37,875 nucleotides of DNA from a virus. Position numbers and translations under genes: made by a program. Shown piece after piece: positions 15,448 to 25,199 of the stretch. Each line of letters starts with the position of its first letter. The stretch's first letter is position 1. The notes beneath the pieces are model-generated. The model was given only the letters and a program-made list of their open reading frames with translations. It had not been told where the DNA came from and searched no databases. The stretch is from the IMG/VR virus record IMGVR_UViG_3300010412_000050, positions 1 through 37,875 of that record, one strand, 5' to 3'.

Positions 15448-16965
15448 ATGACGATCCCGATCAGGCCGTACAACTACATCCCTGGGAACGTGATCATCGC
15501 GGCCCAGAACAACGCGAACGAGAGTCTTCTCTACTCGGTGCTCGCCGGTGGGATCGAGGACGACAACATCGGCACCCTCACCGAGTCCGCCATCACGTGG
15601 CTCGCCTCGGGAGGGCACACCCACGACGGGACGGTGACCGGCGGGTCCAAGATCGTCCTCTCCGGATCCACGGGAGGGGATACCTACTGGGCGTCCTTCA
15701 CGGCCACGGCGAACGGTGACGCGATCACGGCGGCGAACTCCGCCGGTTCCAGCTATGCCGCTCTTCGCGGAGTCGGGAACAACGCCTCTTCCTTCGGGGT
15801 GGCTTCGGACAACACCCAGGCTTTGGGTGTGGGTCTCTCCGCCACCGCTTCGGGAGGAGGGAACGCCATCGCGGCGTCCAACTCCGCCGGGGCGTCCGAG
15901 GATGTCATCGTCGTCACGAACAACTCCTCGACGGGGACGAAGTCCGGGATTCTCGTGACGAAGGCCGGTGCCGGGTACGGCGTGTACGTGAACAACACGG
16001 CGGGAGTGAGCCCCTGCTTCCTGGCCAACCTCTCCGCGATCGCGGTCGGGCTGTCGATCACGGGGGCTTCCACGCAGCCGTCGATCAGCATCGCCTCCAC
16101 CAGCAGCGGGGATGCGATCGACATCACGTCGGCCACGACGGTTGCCCGGACCTGCATCGACATCAACATGACGGGAGCCACGGGGAACCACGTGGGGATC
16201 GCTTCGAGGATCGACTCCTCGGGATCCGTGACCGGGGTCAACAGCTACGTCGTCGCTGGAGGGGCTGCCTCCTACGCGGGAGTCTTCAAGAACGACGGAG
16301 CGGGACTGGGTCTCGAGGTGACCTCCCAGACCGGGTACGCCATCTGGGCTCAGGGGTCTCCGACCACGGTCGGGTACGCGAGCAGGTTCGCCTCTACTAC
16401 CACAGGAGGGGCTCTGGACGTATCCGCTACGTCCGTCACGGCTTCTGGAGGAACGACGGCTGCCGTACAGTGGGGATGCCGGGTTATCACGACCGACAAC
16501 AGCAACGTGAACGCCTTGTACGTCGGAGGCAGGACTTACCTGCATGGAACCTTCGACGTGTCCGGTGGTGGAAAGGGGTTCTTGAATCCTCACCCGAAGG
16601 ACTCCACGAAATCCATCCGGTTCGTGACCTTGGAGGGTCCGGAGAACGGGGTGTACTGGAGAACGAGGGTCCGTCTCGACAGGTTCGGTCACGCCCGGAT
16701 CCAGGTCCCCGAGCATGTGTGGATGTGCATCCCCGAGGACTACGAGATGGATGTCTTCTGCAACGGGAAGGCCGAGGGATTCCACCAGACGGCGGATCAG
16801 GTCATCCAGGTGGACGGCCCACCCCACATGAGCGTGTCGGTCTTCTGTCTTGGGACCCGTAGGTACTACGAGGACTTCCAGGTGTACCATCCCCATGACT
16901 GGTCGGAAGACAGAGAGAAGCCGGGAACGGACGCCTACAAGGCCTACGGGCCGCTGGAGAACTGA
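15448..16965 (+). CDS. Tail fibre protein with EGPE-type C-terminal domain (505 aa)
   Basis: The ATG follows GAGAGGATAAG. The long middle is a low-complexity fibrous region of Gly, Ser, Ala, Thr and Asn with short repeats (such as AAxNSAGxS at two places). The C-terminal domain from about residue 370 contains KGFLNPHPKD, SIRFVTLEGPENGVYWR and a following strand-rich tail. The HP-x-D and LEGPE-GVY combination is a recurring C-terminal module of phage and bacterial fibre-like proteins. The protein is likely a trimeric receptor-binding fibre acting with the upstream spike. Confidence 0.75.
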   Translation: MTIPIRPYNYIPGNVIIAAQNNANESLLYSVLAGGIEDDNIGTLTESAITWLASGGHTHDGTVTGGSKIVLSGSTGGDTYWASFTATANGDAITAANSAGSSYAALRGVGNNASSFGVASDNTQALGVGLSATASGGGNAIAASNSAGASEDVIVVTNNSSTGTKSGILVTKAGAGYGVYVNNTAGVSPCFLANLSAIAVGLSITGASTQPSISIASTSSGDAIDITSATTVARTCIDINMTGATGNHVGIASRIDSSGSVTGVNSYVVAGGAASYAGVFKNDGAGLGLEVTSQTGYAIWAQGSPTTVGYASRFASTTTGGALDVSATSVTASGGTTAAVQWGCRVITTDNSNVNALYVGGRTYLHGTFDVSGGGKGFLNPHPKDSTKSIRFVTLEGPENGVYWRTRVRLDRFGHARIQVPEHVWMCIPEDYEMDVFCNGKAEGFHQTADQVIQVDGPPHMSVSVFCLGTRRYYEDFQVYHPHDWSEDREKPGTDAYKAYGPLEN

Positions 16966-17246
16966 TGCGTCGGACCGAGCTGAAAGGGACTTCGGATCAT
17001 TCGGAAGTCCGGGAGCTGAACCGGATGCTCCGGGAACTCGAGGATGAGCTGCGTCAGTTGAAGAACCAGTCGGTGAAGCCCCGGGGTTCCGAGAAGGTGG
17101 TCCCGGGGGGAACGCTCCAGGTGGGGAAGCCGGACGGATCCACCTTGCAGCTCCGGTTCGTGGAGAAGGACGGGTTCACGGAGAACGGCGAGTACACGCT
17201 GCAGGCTTTCAACGGCAAGCAGTGGAAGACGGTGACGCTCACGTAG
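16965..17246 (+). CDS. Coiled-coil protein with beta domain (93 aa)
   Basis: The ATG overlaps the fibre stop (TGATG), with GGAGAACTG upstream. Residues 10-38 form a charged coiled coil (EVRELNRMLRELEDELRQL), followed by a flexible linker and a small beta domain (GSTLQLRFVEKDGFTENGEY, QWKTVTLT). A trimerising coil attached to a small beta tip fits a fibre accessory or tail tip protein encoded directly after the fibre. No known family was recognised. Confidence 0.6.
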   Translation: MRRTELKGTSDHSEVRELNRMLRELEDELRQLKNQSVKPRGSEKVVPGGTLQVGKPDGSTLQLRFVEKDGFTENGEYTLQAFNGKQWKTVTLT

Positions 17247-17260
17247 GGAGGTGGTTTCAG

Positions 17261-17974
17261 ATGTCGGCCAACAGCATCGTCGGAGTTCCGAATCCGCAGG
17301 CGCTGGCTCGGCGGTACGCGGACACGGCGTACGAGCTGACCCGTCGGCGGTACGCCTCCCAGTTCGGGGCGGAGAAGCAGAACCTGCTCTCGCAGTTCGC
17401 CGGACGGGGAGGATTCCTTTCGAGCGCGGCCCGCTCCGCCGAGAGGGGCCTGCGAGCGGAACAGCTCCGGGCTCTCGGGGAGACGAGCCTCGCGTCCCAG
17501 CTCCAGGGTCAGCGAGCCGGGCTCGAGGAGGCCGGGTTCCTGGAGGGGGCCCGCCAGTTCAACCAGGGCCTGGACTGGCAGAAGACCTCCTTCGCGGAGC
17601 AGCAGCGGTTCCAGGCTGCGGAGGCCGAGAAGGAGCGTCAGTTCCGGGCGGCCCAGGCGGCCATCGAGCGTGCAGAGGCCGCCAAGGCCCGTAAGGGAGG
17701 ACTTTTCGGGAAGATCCTGGGTGGGGTAGGGGGGATCCTGGGATCGGCTGTCCTGGGGCCTGTGGGGGGCATGCTGGGGGGTAAGCTCGCGGGCCTCTTC
17801 GGAGGAGGGGGCTACCAGGGTCCCACCTCCGGGTACGCCCCCGGGGTGATGGCCCCGAACTACTCCATGGGTCCCTACTCCATGCCGAACACGGGGGGCT
17901 ACTACGGCCCGAGTCCGTATCCGATGCAGTACCCACCGCCGAACTACTGGCAGTACTTCCAGCCGGGGAGGTAG
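17261..17974 (+). CDS. Probable internal virion (ejection) protein (237 aa)
   Basis: The ATG at 17261 has a strong site (GGGAGG) and is preferred over an in-frame start at 17222, which lies inside the previous gene. Residues 1-145 are a long charged alpha-helical region rich in Gln, Ala, Glu and Arg. Residues about 148-178 are a glycine-rich hydrophobic stretch (FGKILGGVGGILGSAVLGP) that could insert into membrane. The tail is Pro/Tyr/Gly-rich. A helical body with a glycine-rich membrane-active segment is typical of the small internal core or ejection proteins of podoviruses. It is the first of three such genes. Confidence 0.65.
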   Translation: MSANSIVGVPNPQALARRYADTAYELTRRRYASQFGAEKQNLLSQFAGRGGFLSSAARSAERGLRAEQLRALGETSLASQLQGQRAGLEEAGFLEGARQFNQGLDWQKTSFAEQQRFQAAEAEKERQFRAAQAAIERAEAAKARKGGLFGKILGGVGGILGSAVLGPVGGMLGGKLAGLFGGGGYQGPTSGYAPGVMAPNYSMGPYSMPNTGGYYGPSPYPMQYPPPNYWQYFQPGR

Positions 17975-17980
17975 AGGTCG

Positions 17981-18910
17981 ATGGCAAGCGAGAAGACCCT
18001 GGCCGGGTGGGCTGGACTGGTCGAGGGACTCCGGGAAGGGGTTCAGGAGTACCAGGGGAAGAAGGAGCGCACCAAGGCGGTCGAGGAAGAGAAGGCCCGG
18101 TACAAGCAGCAGTTCGAGTACCAGCAGATGAAGGATGCGCAGCAGGCGCAGCGGGACATGCAGATCATGGCCATGCAGATGGAGGAGCAGGCCAGATCCG
18201 CTGCACGGTTCGAGAGGGAGATGGGGAAGTTCGATCTCGAGATGGATCAGCTTCGTCGCAACTCGACGACCCGTCCCTACAAGCTCTACGACCCGACGAC
18301 CGGGGAGACTGTCGAGCGGGAGCTGACCCAGGCTCAGATCGACCAGCTCACGGTCAACGAACTCGCCAACGTCCAGGAGCGTGGGAACAGGGTTCCGGTG
18401 GAGGTCAATGGGACCCGGCTCTTCCTCGAGCCTACCGATGCGGCGAGGGTCCTCGGGAAGGGTGACGAGGAGTTCCAGAAGGACGCGGACCGGGCGACGG
18501 ACATGATCAACACCCTGATCCGTCTTGCCGCCGAGCCTCCCATGACGATGAACGACATGAACATGGCTGTTCCGATCGTCGATCCCACGACGGGGTTCCC
18601 TCCGACTCCGACGGAGCTGGTGAAGATGCAGTGGCCGCAGATCCTCGACACCGCTCGGGCGGCGTTCCCCCGTCTGGCGAATGCCGGGTACTTCGACAAG
18701 CTGGCCATGCCGGGAGAGGGATACCAGCAGGGAGTCACCCGTCTGTGGGACCGCCCTGATTCCCTTCCCGGGGTTCTTCCGGGTCCCGGATCGTATCGGG
18801 ATGAGGTGACGAACCTCCTCATCCGTAACGCCATGGCGGACAGCCTCCGTGGTTCGTCTCGTCCCGAGAGCACGGCTCCCGCCGAGAGCACCGGACCCAA
18901 GAGGAGATAG
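17981..18910 (+). CDS. Probable internal virion protein (309 aa)
   Basis: The ATG follows GGGAGGTAGAGG. The N-terminal 110 residues are a highly charged, glutamine-rich helix (REGVQEYQGKKERTKAVEEEK, then Q/M-rich heptads), followed by a mixed domain and a Ser/Pro-rich C-terminus. The helical Gln-rich character and its position between two other ejection-like genes suggest a core protein that leaves the virion with the DNA. No catalytic signature (for example a transglycosylase) is visible. Confidence 0.6.
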   Translation: MASEKTLAGWAGLVEGLREGVQEYQGKKERTKAVEEEKARYKQQFEYQQMKDAQQAQRDMQIMAMQMEEQARSAARFEREMGKFDLEMDQLRRNSTTRPYKLYDPTTGETVERELTQAQIDQLTVNELANVQERGNRVPVEVNGTRLFLEPTDAARVLGKGDEEFQKDADRATDMINTLIRLAAEPPMTMNDMNMAVPIVDPTTGFPPTPTELVKMQWPQILDTARAAFPRLANAGYFDKLAMPGEGYQQGVTRLWDRPDSLPGVLPGPGSYRDEVTNLLIRNAMADSLRGSSRPESTAPAESTGPKRR

Positions 18911-18913
18911 CGG

Positions 18914-21900
18914 ATGTCCACGGGAACGGGGATCGACTACATCCAGCAGCTCCGGGAGAGGGCCGAGGAAGAGCGCCGGAAGAATCCCCAGCAGTACGCC
19001 CAGCACCAGGGGAAGTGGGCTACCTTCTTCGACATCATCACTCGGGACACGCAGGGGTCGGCGTCCTTCTTCGACGAGCTGCTCTTCGACACGACGGATC
19101 GAAATCCGTTCGAGGCCTTCTGGCAGGGTGCGTGGCACGGGAAGGGTACGGCCAAGAGCTTCTCGGATGTCCTCACGAAGGCCGGATGGAATCCGGAGAG
19201 CAAGAAGGGGAGGCTCGCGAAGACCCTTACTTCCTTCGTTCTCGACGTTGGCCTTTCTCCGACCACGTATCTCGTTCCTGGGGCGAGCCCGTTCGCGAAG
19301 GCCGGGAAGGTACTCCCTCGTGCAGGGAAGGCTCTGTCGAAGTACGGATCGGCGGAGGCTGTCGCCGCGAAGTTCCCGGAGCTGAAGAAGGCCTCCGAGT
19401 TTCTCGAGAAGGCTCGTCGGGCGAACACGAAGCTCCCCACGTGGAAGAGGATCACGGATGTCCAGAAGGGCGAGGATGTCCTGAACGTCCTGGCGAAGCT
19501 CGAGAAGGGCCAGCCGATCACGTTGGCCGAACAGGCTCGCATCGGTGCCAGGAACCTCGTGGGCCTCCAGGGAGTCCTCGGAGGGAAGGTCTTTGCTGCT
19601 CCCCCGAAGGGGGTAAGTGCTGCGGTTCTCCAGGGGGGAGCCGAGTTCTTCGACATGATGGGGAAGACGAAGTTCCTCAACCCCATGGTGTCGGGGTTCG
19701 TGAAGTACGCGGATCAGGTCCGTGGGATCAAGCAGAAGTATCCGTCTCTCTTCAAGCTCATGGATCGCACCCGCCACAACATCGCGGCGGCTACGAACCA
19801 GGGCATCCTCCGGATGCTTCGTACGATGGCCCTCCTCGGAAACCAGGAAGAGGCCCGGCTGATCACCGACATCCTCGAGAGGGGGGATGTCCAGTACAAG
19901 TGGATCGACCTCACGAAGATCATCGATCAGTCGAACGCCCACCGGATCATCATGCAGGATGCTCCCGGGAAGAACGCTGTCTCCTCCAAGGAGGCGGCCA
20001 GGATCGTCTACGAGTTCTCGAGGACCAACATGGAGGCGGCGAGGCTCCATGGGGTGGACGCCCTCTTCGACACCGCGAATCTCTTCCGCCAGAAGAAGAA
20101 GCTGGAGAAGGAGCTGGCGCGGCAGACCACCGTCCCGGCCAGACAGACGGTCCAGGGAGCGATCGATGCGATCGATCAGCAGCTCGCGTTGGTCCAGGAT
20201 CCGGACCTCCTTGCTCGTAGCAAGGAACTCAACGAGAAGTACCTCGGTCAGGGGCATTTCGGTACGGCGGTCGGACCGTATGAAGTCCCGGTCTACGGGG
20301 ATGTGGACAACCTCCTCCAGTTCTCGACGCAGGAGATGGAGTCCGCTAACCGGTTCGACAAGCTGGTCCGGGAACTCGAGGCGAAGAACGCGTCGATGCT
20401 CGAGACCCGCACTGCTCTCGCCAAGTTCGCGGAGGAAGAGCGGACCCGGATGCTCCCGGGGAGAACCCCCAACTACCCGGTGGTCCGGTACAAGAACAAG
20501 GTCATCAAGTTCGCGAACAGGCTCGGGGAGATGACGCAGGCCACCCGGGAGAACCAGGGCCTCATGGCGGAGGCGAGGAACTACGATCTCCTCCAGGGAA
20601 TCCCGGGAGTCGGTCGTTCCGATCTGGTGTGGATCGATGTTCCTATCACCACGCTCCGCCCGAACCGGCGTGGTTGGGAGAGGTCTGCAGGTGGGCTGTT
20701 CCCTATCGGAACCAAGACCCATTGGCAGGACCAGCTTGGGGAGTCCAACGTCCACTCCGGGTCCCCCCTTCCCGCATTCGTCGGGTCCCGGAGCCTCACC
20801 CAGGAGGTCCGGACGTACGGCCTCCCCACGGTCACTTCCTCTTCCGGGAACACGCGTGTCCTTGTTCCCGCCCTCGTGAAGGATGCGATCGAGGAGAACC
20901 CCGAACTCCTTGCCAAGTACAACAACAACCCCAGGTTCTGGCTCACTCCAGAGGGCAAGAAGCTCCATGCCTCGATGGATGAACTCCTCGGGAAAGCGTT
21001 CCGTCGAGGGGTGATCTTCTCGGGGGACGCCAATCTGGTCCCTTCTGGCAGTTTCCACAACCTCGTGTTCACCAAGGAGGGGAAGGTCCATCTCGTGGAT
21101 GTCGGGGATGCGGATCGTTTCCTCGATCACTGGAACGCCTCCCAGAATCTCTGGGACGTTCCGATGAGCGAAAGGCGGAGGCGTCTCGCGGACCACTGGC
21201 TGGAAGTCCTGGACTCCTACATCAACTTCACGGTGGGAGCTAGGAACCAGCTCGGGGTCGGGTCGACCGGACTGCGGAACAAGTGGCACGAGATGAACAC
21301 GGCTGCCATGGCCGAGGATTGGACAGCGTTCCGGATGCACCACAAAGAGATCGACGCGGTCCTGAAGAGCTGGGGTCTTCGGTCCCGGTACATGTCGTTC
21401 GATGCGTTCGATGACATGGCGAAGAAGCTCGAGTCTGCTCCCCGGATGTCGGACATCTACGATCCCGCGATCCGCAAGAAGCTCGATGCGGTCGGGAACC
21501 GCTTCTCGAAGAAGCTCTATGGGAAAGACTACAGCAGCCTCTCGCCTGCTCGGCAGGACAACGTCGATCGCCTCGTGAAGGACTGGGAGAAGCGCCAGAA
21601 CCGGACCATTTTCACGGAGGACGTGATCGTCCCTCGGAAGGACCCTGACGAGTACGCCAAGCTCCAGCAGTTGGAGTCCTCGATGAGTCTCCGGGAGACC
21701 ACCCTGAGCGGGGAGTTGACTGCCGCTCGTGCTCTCCACGAGGCCACGGCTTCGAGCGTGTCGAACGCGTATCCCTGGTCCGGATTCTCCCCGACGCTTC
21801 CTCATTCCCAGCAGCAGCTCATCAACAGTCGGGCTCTCAGTTGGGAGAACGCGGCGAACAACCCGCAGAACTACGTCACCGGATTCGGTCCTTCGGGTCA

Positions 21901-24442
21901 GCGCCTCAACCTCCGGGACCTCAACCCGTACGGCCCCACTGTTGACTACATGACCGTCATGACGGATCCCCACTACCAGCAGAACTTCCTGTTCGACCCG
22001 GAGGAGTTCCGTCAGTCGGGAGTGGCCGAGTTCATCTGGAAGGATGCGGTCCAGCACGACCCCACCGGGACCCTCCAGGGGAGGACTCTCCTCCCCGCTT
22101 TCGAGAATGGTGTCCCGGTCTTCCAGGCCCTGGAGAATGACCTCTCCCGTCTCTTTGGGGACCGGGCTGCTGTGACCTCTCATGCACAGAACCTGGGGAC
22201 CGTTCGGTCGAGGCTGGCCTCTACCCGTCGGCACATGGCGGAGATGGATCTTCCCTCGACGTACACCGAGGTCCGGAAGAACTGGGTGCGGGCCAAGGAC
22301 TTCTTCAAGTCCGAGAAGCTCTCCCCCATGGCGAAGGAAGCCTTGATCCTCATCGACACCTGGAACAAGGAGCTGTCCAAACTCCTCGTGGACACTGGGT
22401 TCCTGTCGAACGACTTCCTTGAGGAGTTCTCGAAGCGCCACGGGATCAACTACGTCCGTCACTACAAGACCATGGACTCCCCGATGGCTCTGGCGAGAAC
22501 CTTCAACGAGATGGTTGCCGAACTGGTGAACCCCACCACCTTCAAGCCCCGGAAGCTCGAGGGTGCGATTCACGACATCCTCGATCGCGGAGGCCAGCAG
22601 TTCTTCGAGTCCGACATCGGGAAGATCATGGCGGCTCGCCACGTCGAGGTGATGACCGCCGTCGAGAACTGGAAGATGCTGAAGGGTATCGCGGAGAATC
22701 CGGAGTGGGCGAAGGAGATCGCCCCCTCGGGGTACAAGACGGTGAAGGGTGCCCATGGGGCCAACGTGCCCATCCCGTTGTTCACTCCGGATGAAGGCTA
22801 CACGTTGATCGACCACCCCCTCTTCAAGGGTAGTGGGATCCAGATCAAGTCGGAAGTGGCTCGGGAGGTGAACAAGATCATCTCCCGCTATCGGGATGTC
22901 CGTGGGTTCCAGAAGAGCCTCCAGTACTGGGACCAGATGAACGACTGGTGGAAGCAGTGGGTGCTGTTCGTCGCTCCCTCCACGATTCACCGGAACCTCG
23001 TCGGCGGGATCCACAACAACTTCCTCGGGGAGGTTCCTCCCCACGTGATGCTGGAGACCCAGAGCTGGCTCGTGGGGAGGGACATCTTCTCCCCGGCTGT
23101 CCACTTCCTCACGGGGAAGAGGAACGTGAACCTCCAGTCCATCGGGGCAGTCGCTCGAGGGGGGCACAAGAAGGTCCGTGGGCTGAACATGACCCGCCAG
23201 CAGCTCCTCGACGAGATGAACTCGATGAACATCTTCAACCGTGGGATGTACGGGATCGAGGGGGAGATCGAGAGGCAAGCGGTCTCGAAGCTCGTCGAGG
23301 ACCCCAATGTGGTGAAGAGCTTCAAGGCCATGCTGCAGGCGCGTGGGGTGAGGGGGAAGGCCCTGAAGGGGCTCGAGCTTGCTCTCCTCGGTGGTCCGAA
23401 TCCCCAGAAGAACTGGATCGTCTCCTTCTTCAGGAAGCAGATGGAGATGGCCGAGGTCGTCATGCGGAGCGCGGCCTATGTCCACTCCCGGAGGCGTGGG
23501 CTCTCGGCGGAGGAAGCGGCTGCCGTCGTCAAGGAGCTGCACTTCGACTACTCCGACATGAAGCCGTTCGAGAAGAACGTGCTTCGCCGGTTCCTCTTCC
23601 CGTTCTGGTCCTGGACCAGGAACAACGTCCCTCTCCAGGCGAAGTTCATGATCACCCGTCCGGGGAGAACCAGGATCCCATATCTGGCGAAGCAGGAGAT
23701 CGAGAAGGAATTCGGGGGCCCTACTCCGGACGAGCGCATCATGCCCGAGTTCCTCAAGGACAACCTGGGAATGCGGTACAACTACAACAAGGAGACCGGG
23801 ACCTTCGAGTACTTCCTCCTCCGGTCCTGGCTGCCGTCGGGGGATGTCGCGGGGTTCCTCGATCTCGGGGATACCCTCACGTCGATGCTGAACCCCTGGA
23901 TCCGGGCGGTTGGCGACATCTGGATCTACAACAAGAACCCGGCGTTCGATCGCGAGGTGGAGTCGTTCCCCGGAGAGATGCGGGACTTCATCTCCCCCGA
24001 GGCCGGGAAGGAGTACGCCAAGATCCCGGGAGCCAAGCCGATCGCGGAGAGTCTCGCGAAGCTCGGAAGCGGTGTGGGGCTCACGGTGGGATCCCCCCTC
24101 GAGGAAGGTGTCCAGGTGAGGGGGAAGCTCCTGCAGGCCCTGTCGATGTTCCGTGTGATCAACGAGCTTCGCAGGACCGGAGAGGTTTCCGCCCGTCAGG
24201 GAGGGAAGGCTGCCGCCGTGGTGACCATGCTCGGGAAGTCCTTCGGGTACGACCCTCCCAGGACGAAGAGGTCGGAAGTCAAGAAGATCACGAACGAGAT
24301 GGCGGAAGTGAAGTGGGCGTGGAAGAACGCTCTTCGTGATGGGAAGAAGTCGGCGGCCAAGTACTACATGGAGAAGTACAAGAAGCTCGCCAAGAAGCGT
24401 GCAGAGATTTCGGCGGTTCCACTGCCAGAAGAGGAGGAGTAG
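18914..24442 (+). CDS. Giant internal virion / ejection protein (1842 aa)
   Basis: At 5.5 kb this is the largest gene. The ATG follows AGGAGATAGCGG. Features recur in very large phage internal virion proteins: an N-terminal region with FVLDVGLSPTTYL (about residues 107-119), a WKQWVLFVAPSTIHRNLVGG segment near 1345-1365 (compare P-x-x-x-RN motifs in this class) and, at about 1545-1578, FDYSDMKPFEKNVLRR followed by FPFWSWTRNNVPLQ. It is expected to travel into the cell with the DNA and perhaps form the trans-envelope channel. No peptidoglycan hydrolase motif was found. A stretch near residues 700-735 resembles a kinase catalytic core (see findings). Confidence 0.75.
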   Translation: MSTGTGIDYIQQLRERAEEERRKNPQQYAQHQGKWATFFDIITRDTQGSASFFDELLFDTTDRNPFEAFWQGAWHGKGTAKSFSDVLTKAGWNPESKKGRLAKTLTSFVLDVGLSPTTYLVPGASPFAKAGKVLPRAGKALSKYGSAEAVAAKFPELKKASEFLEKARRANTKLPTWKRITDVQKGEDVLNVLAKLEKGQPITLAEQARIGARNLVGLQGVLGGKVFAAPPKGVSAAVLQGGAEFFDMMGKTKFLNPMVSGFVKYADQVRGIKQKYPSLFKLMDRTRHNIAAATNQGILRMLRTMALLGNQEEARLITDILERGDVQYKWIDLTKIIDQSNAHRIIMQDAPGKNAVSSKEAARIVYEFSRTNMEAARLHGVDALFDTANLFRQKKKLEKELARQTTVPARQTVQGAIDAIDQQLALVQDPDLLARSKELNEKYLGQGHFGTAVGPYEVPVYGDVDNLLQFSTQEMESANRFDKLVRELEAKNASMLETRTALAKFAEEERTRMLPGRTPNYPVVRYKNKVIKFANRLGEMTQATRENQGLMAEARNYDLLQGIPGVGRSDLVWIDVPITTLRPNRRGWERSAGGLFPIGTKTHWQDQLGESNVHSGSPLPAFVGSRSLTQEVRTYGLPTVTSSSGNTRVLVPALVKDAIEENPELLAKYNNNPRFWLTPEGKKLHASMDELLGKAFRRGVIFSGDANLVPSGSFHNLVFTKEGKVHLVDVGDADRFLDHWNASQNLWDVPMSERRRRLADHWLEVLDSYINFTVGARNQLGVGSTGLRNKWHEMNTAAMAEDWTAFRMHHKEIDAVLKSWGLRSRYMSFDAFDDMAKKLESAPRMSDIYDPAIRKKLDAVGNRFSKKLYGKDYSSLSPARQDNVDRLVKDWEKRQNRTIFTEDVIVPRKDPDEYAKLQQLESSMSLRETTLSGELTAARALHEATASSVSNAYPWSGFSPTLPHSQQQLINSRALSWENAANNPQNYVTGFGPSGQRLNLRDLNPYGPTVDYMTVMTDPHYQQNFLFDPEEFRQSGVAEFIWKDAVQHDPTGTLQGRTLLPAFENGVPVFQALENDLSRLFGDRAAVTSHAQNLGTVRSRLASTRRHMAEMDLPSTYTEVRKNWVRAKDFFKSEKLSPMAKEALILIDTWNKELSKLLVDTGFLSNDFLEEFSKRHGINYVRHYKTMDSPMALARTFNEMVAELVNPTTFKPRKLEGAIHDILDRGGQQFFESDIGKIMAARHVEVMTAVENWKMLKGIAENPEWAKEIAPSGYKTVKGAHGANVPIPLFTPDEGYTLIDHPLFKGSGIQIKSEVAREVNKIISRYRDVRGFQKSLQYWDQMNDWWKQWVLFVAPSTIHRNLVGGIHNNFLGEVPPHVMLETQSWLVGRDIFSPAVHFLTGKRNVNLQSIGAVARGGHKKVRGLNMTRQQLLDEMNSMNIFNRGMYGIEGEIERQAVSKLVEDPNVVKSFKAMLQARGVRGKALKGLELALLGGPNPQKNWIVSFFRKQMEMAEVVMRSAAYVHSRRRGLSAEEAAAVVKELHFDYSDMKPFEKNVLRRFLFPFWSWTRNNVPLQAKFMITRPGRTRIPYLAKQEIEKEFGGPTPDERIMPEFLKDNLGMRYNYNKETGTFEYFLLRSWLPSGDVAGFLDLGDTLTSMLNPWIRAVGDIWIYNKNPAFDREVESFPGEMRDFISPEAGKEYAKIPGAKPIAESLAKLGSGVGLTVGSPLEEGVQVRGKLLQALSMFRVINELRRTGEVSARQGGKAAAVVTMLGKSFGYDPPRTKRSEVKKITNEMAEVKWAWKNALRDGKKSAAKYYMEKYKKLAKKRAEISAVPLPEEEE

Positions 24443-24768
24443 TGGTGGCCGTCGACCGGGTCAAGCAGGGGTTCAACCTCCAGGTCGCGTTGTTCGTCCT
24501 GCAGGTGGTCCTTGCGGCCTTCGGGTGGTGGATCCGTACTGAGCTTACGGAGATCCGTACGCACGAGACGAAGGTCCACGAGGACCAGGAAAATCGCATC
24601 CGGGTCCTGGAGACGTTCGCGGCTGCGGGGAACCGCTGGACCCAAGAGGACCAGTACATCTATGAGTCCAGGGTTTCCCGGGATCTCGAAGCGATCCGCC
24701 TCGACCTCGCCCTCATCAAGAGGGAGCTGGGGATTCCTATTCCTTCCAACAACGGGAAGCCCCGCTAG
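24442..24768 (+). CDS. Membrane-anchored coiled-coil protein, holin- or spanin-like (108 aa)
   Basis: A GTG start overlaps the previous stop (TAGTG). The N-terminus has one hydrophobic helix (about residues 12-31, VALFVLQVVLAAFGWWI) followed by a charged coiled coil (TEIRTHETKVHEDQENRIRVLE and a second helix to residue 97) and a short tail. One N-terminal membrane span plus a periplasmic coiled coil is seen in phage inner-membrane spanins and some holin-like proteins. The last late gene, it converges with the endolysin gene on the other strand, which supports a lysis role. The exact type cannot be decided. Confidence 0.6.
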   Translation: MVAVDRVKQGFNLQVALFVLQVVLAAFGWWIRTELTEIRTHETKVHEDQENRIRVLETFAAAGNRWTQEDQYIYESRVSRDLEAIRLDLALIKRELGIPIPSNNGKPR

Positions 24769-25199
24769 GCTCCGCCCATCTTCACACGAACCCGTGAAGT
24801 CCAGTTCGTGGGACCGATGTCGATGTGCATGAACTTCCTGCCCGGGTAGAGGATCACGTTCCCCTGCCCGGTCTGGAGATGCCGGGTGACGACGTTCTCC
24901 ACGTCGAGGGGAAGGACCCTCATCGGGAGGAAGTTCCGGATCTTCACGGACGTGACATCCGCAGCGAGACCGTACATGTGGTGGCTCGTGGGGAAGCCTC
25001 CCACGCGCTCGTTGTGGACCTGACAGCGGAAGGCGGAGTTCACGATCACCGGCTCGTTCAGGAAGTTCCGCAGGTCCTGGAGAAGCTCGACCAGCTTCAT
25101 GTCCACGAGCACGGCCCCGTGACAGGCACACTCGATCCCGTGGCACATGAACTCCTGCATGGAGAAATCCTGGGACAGCTTCATCAGCCTGAAGTTCAC
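24765..25199 (-). CDS. Endolysin, M15-type peptidase (144 aa)
   Basis: The product is predicted to cleave peptidoglycan peptide bonds. Residues 72-81, SHHMYGLAAD, match the SxHxxGxAxD zinc motif of the M15/VanY-like peptidases (H74, D81), and H125/D127 in MHIDIG supply the third ligand and a catalytic partner. The domain fills the protein; there is no signal peptide or wall-binding domain. The GTG at 25199 has a strong site (AAGGAGG) and forms a GTGA overlap with the upstream gene; an ATG 15 bp downstream is possible. The stop overlaps that of the convergent membrane-protein gene. Unusually, it is the last gene of the leftward replication operon. Confidence 0.85.
   Translation of the reverse strand: MNFRLMKLSQDFSMQEFMCHGIECACHGAVLVDMKLVELLQDLRNFLNEPVIVNSAFRCQVHNERVGGFPTSHHMYGLAADVTSVKIRNFLPMRVLPLDVENVVTRHLQTGQGNVILYPGRKFMHIDIGPTNWTSRVRVKMGGA

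Noticed and set aside
17054-23542. 2162-codon minus-strand open frame
   Set aside because: Shadow of the ejection-protein genes; lack of stops follows from high third-position G/C on the + strand.
18914-24442. Classical tape measure protein
   Set aside because: No tail tube, chaperone pair or hydrophobic tape repeats; context and conserved motifs fit an internal virion protein.
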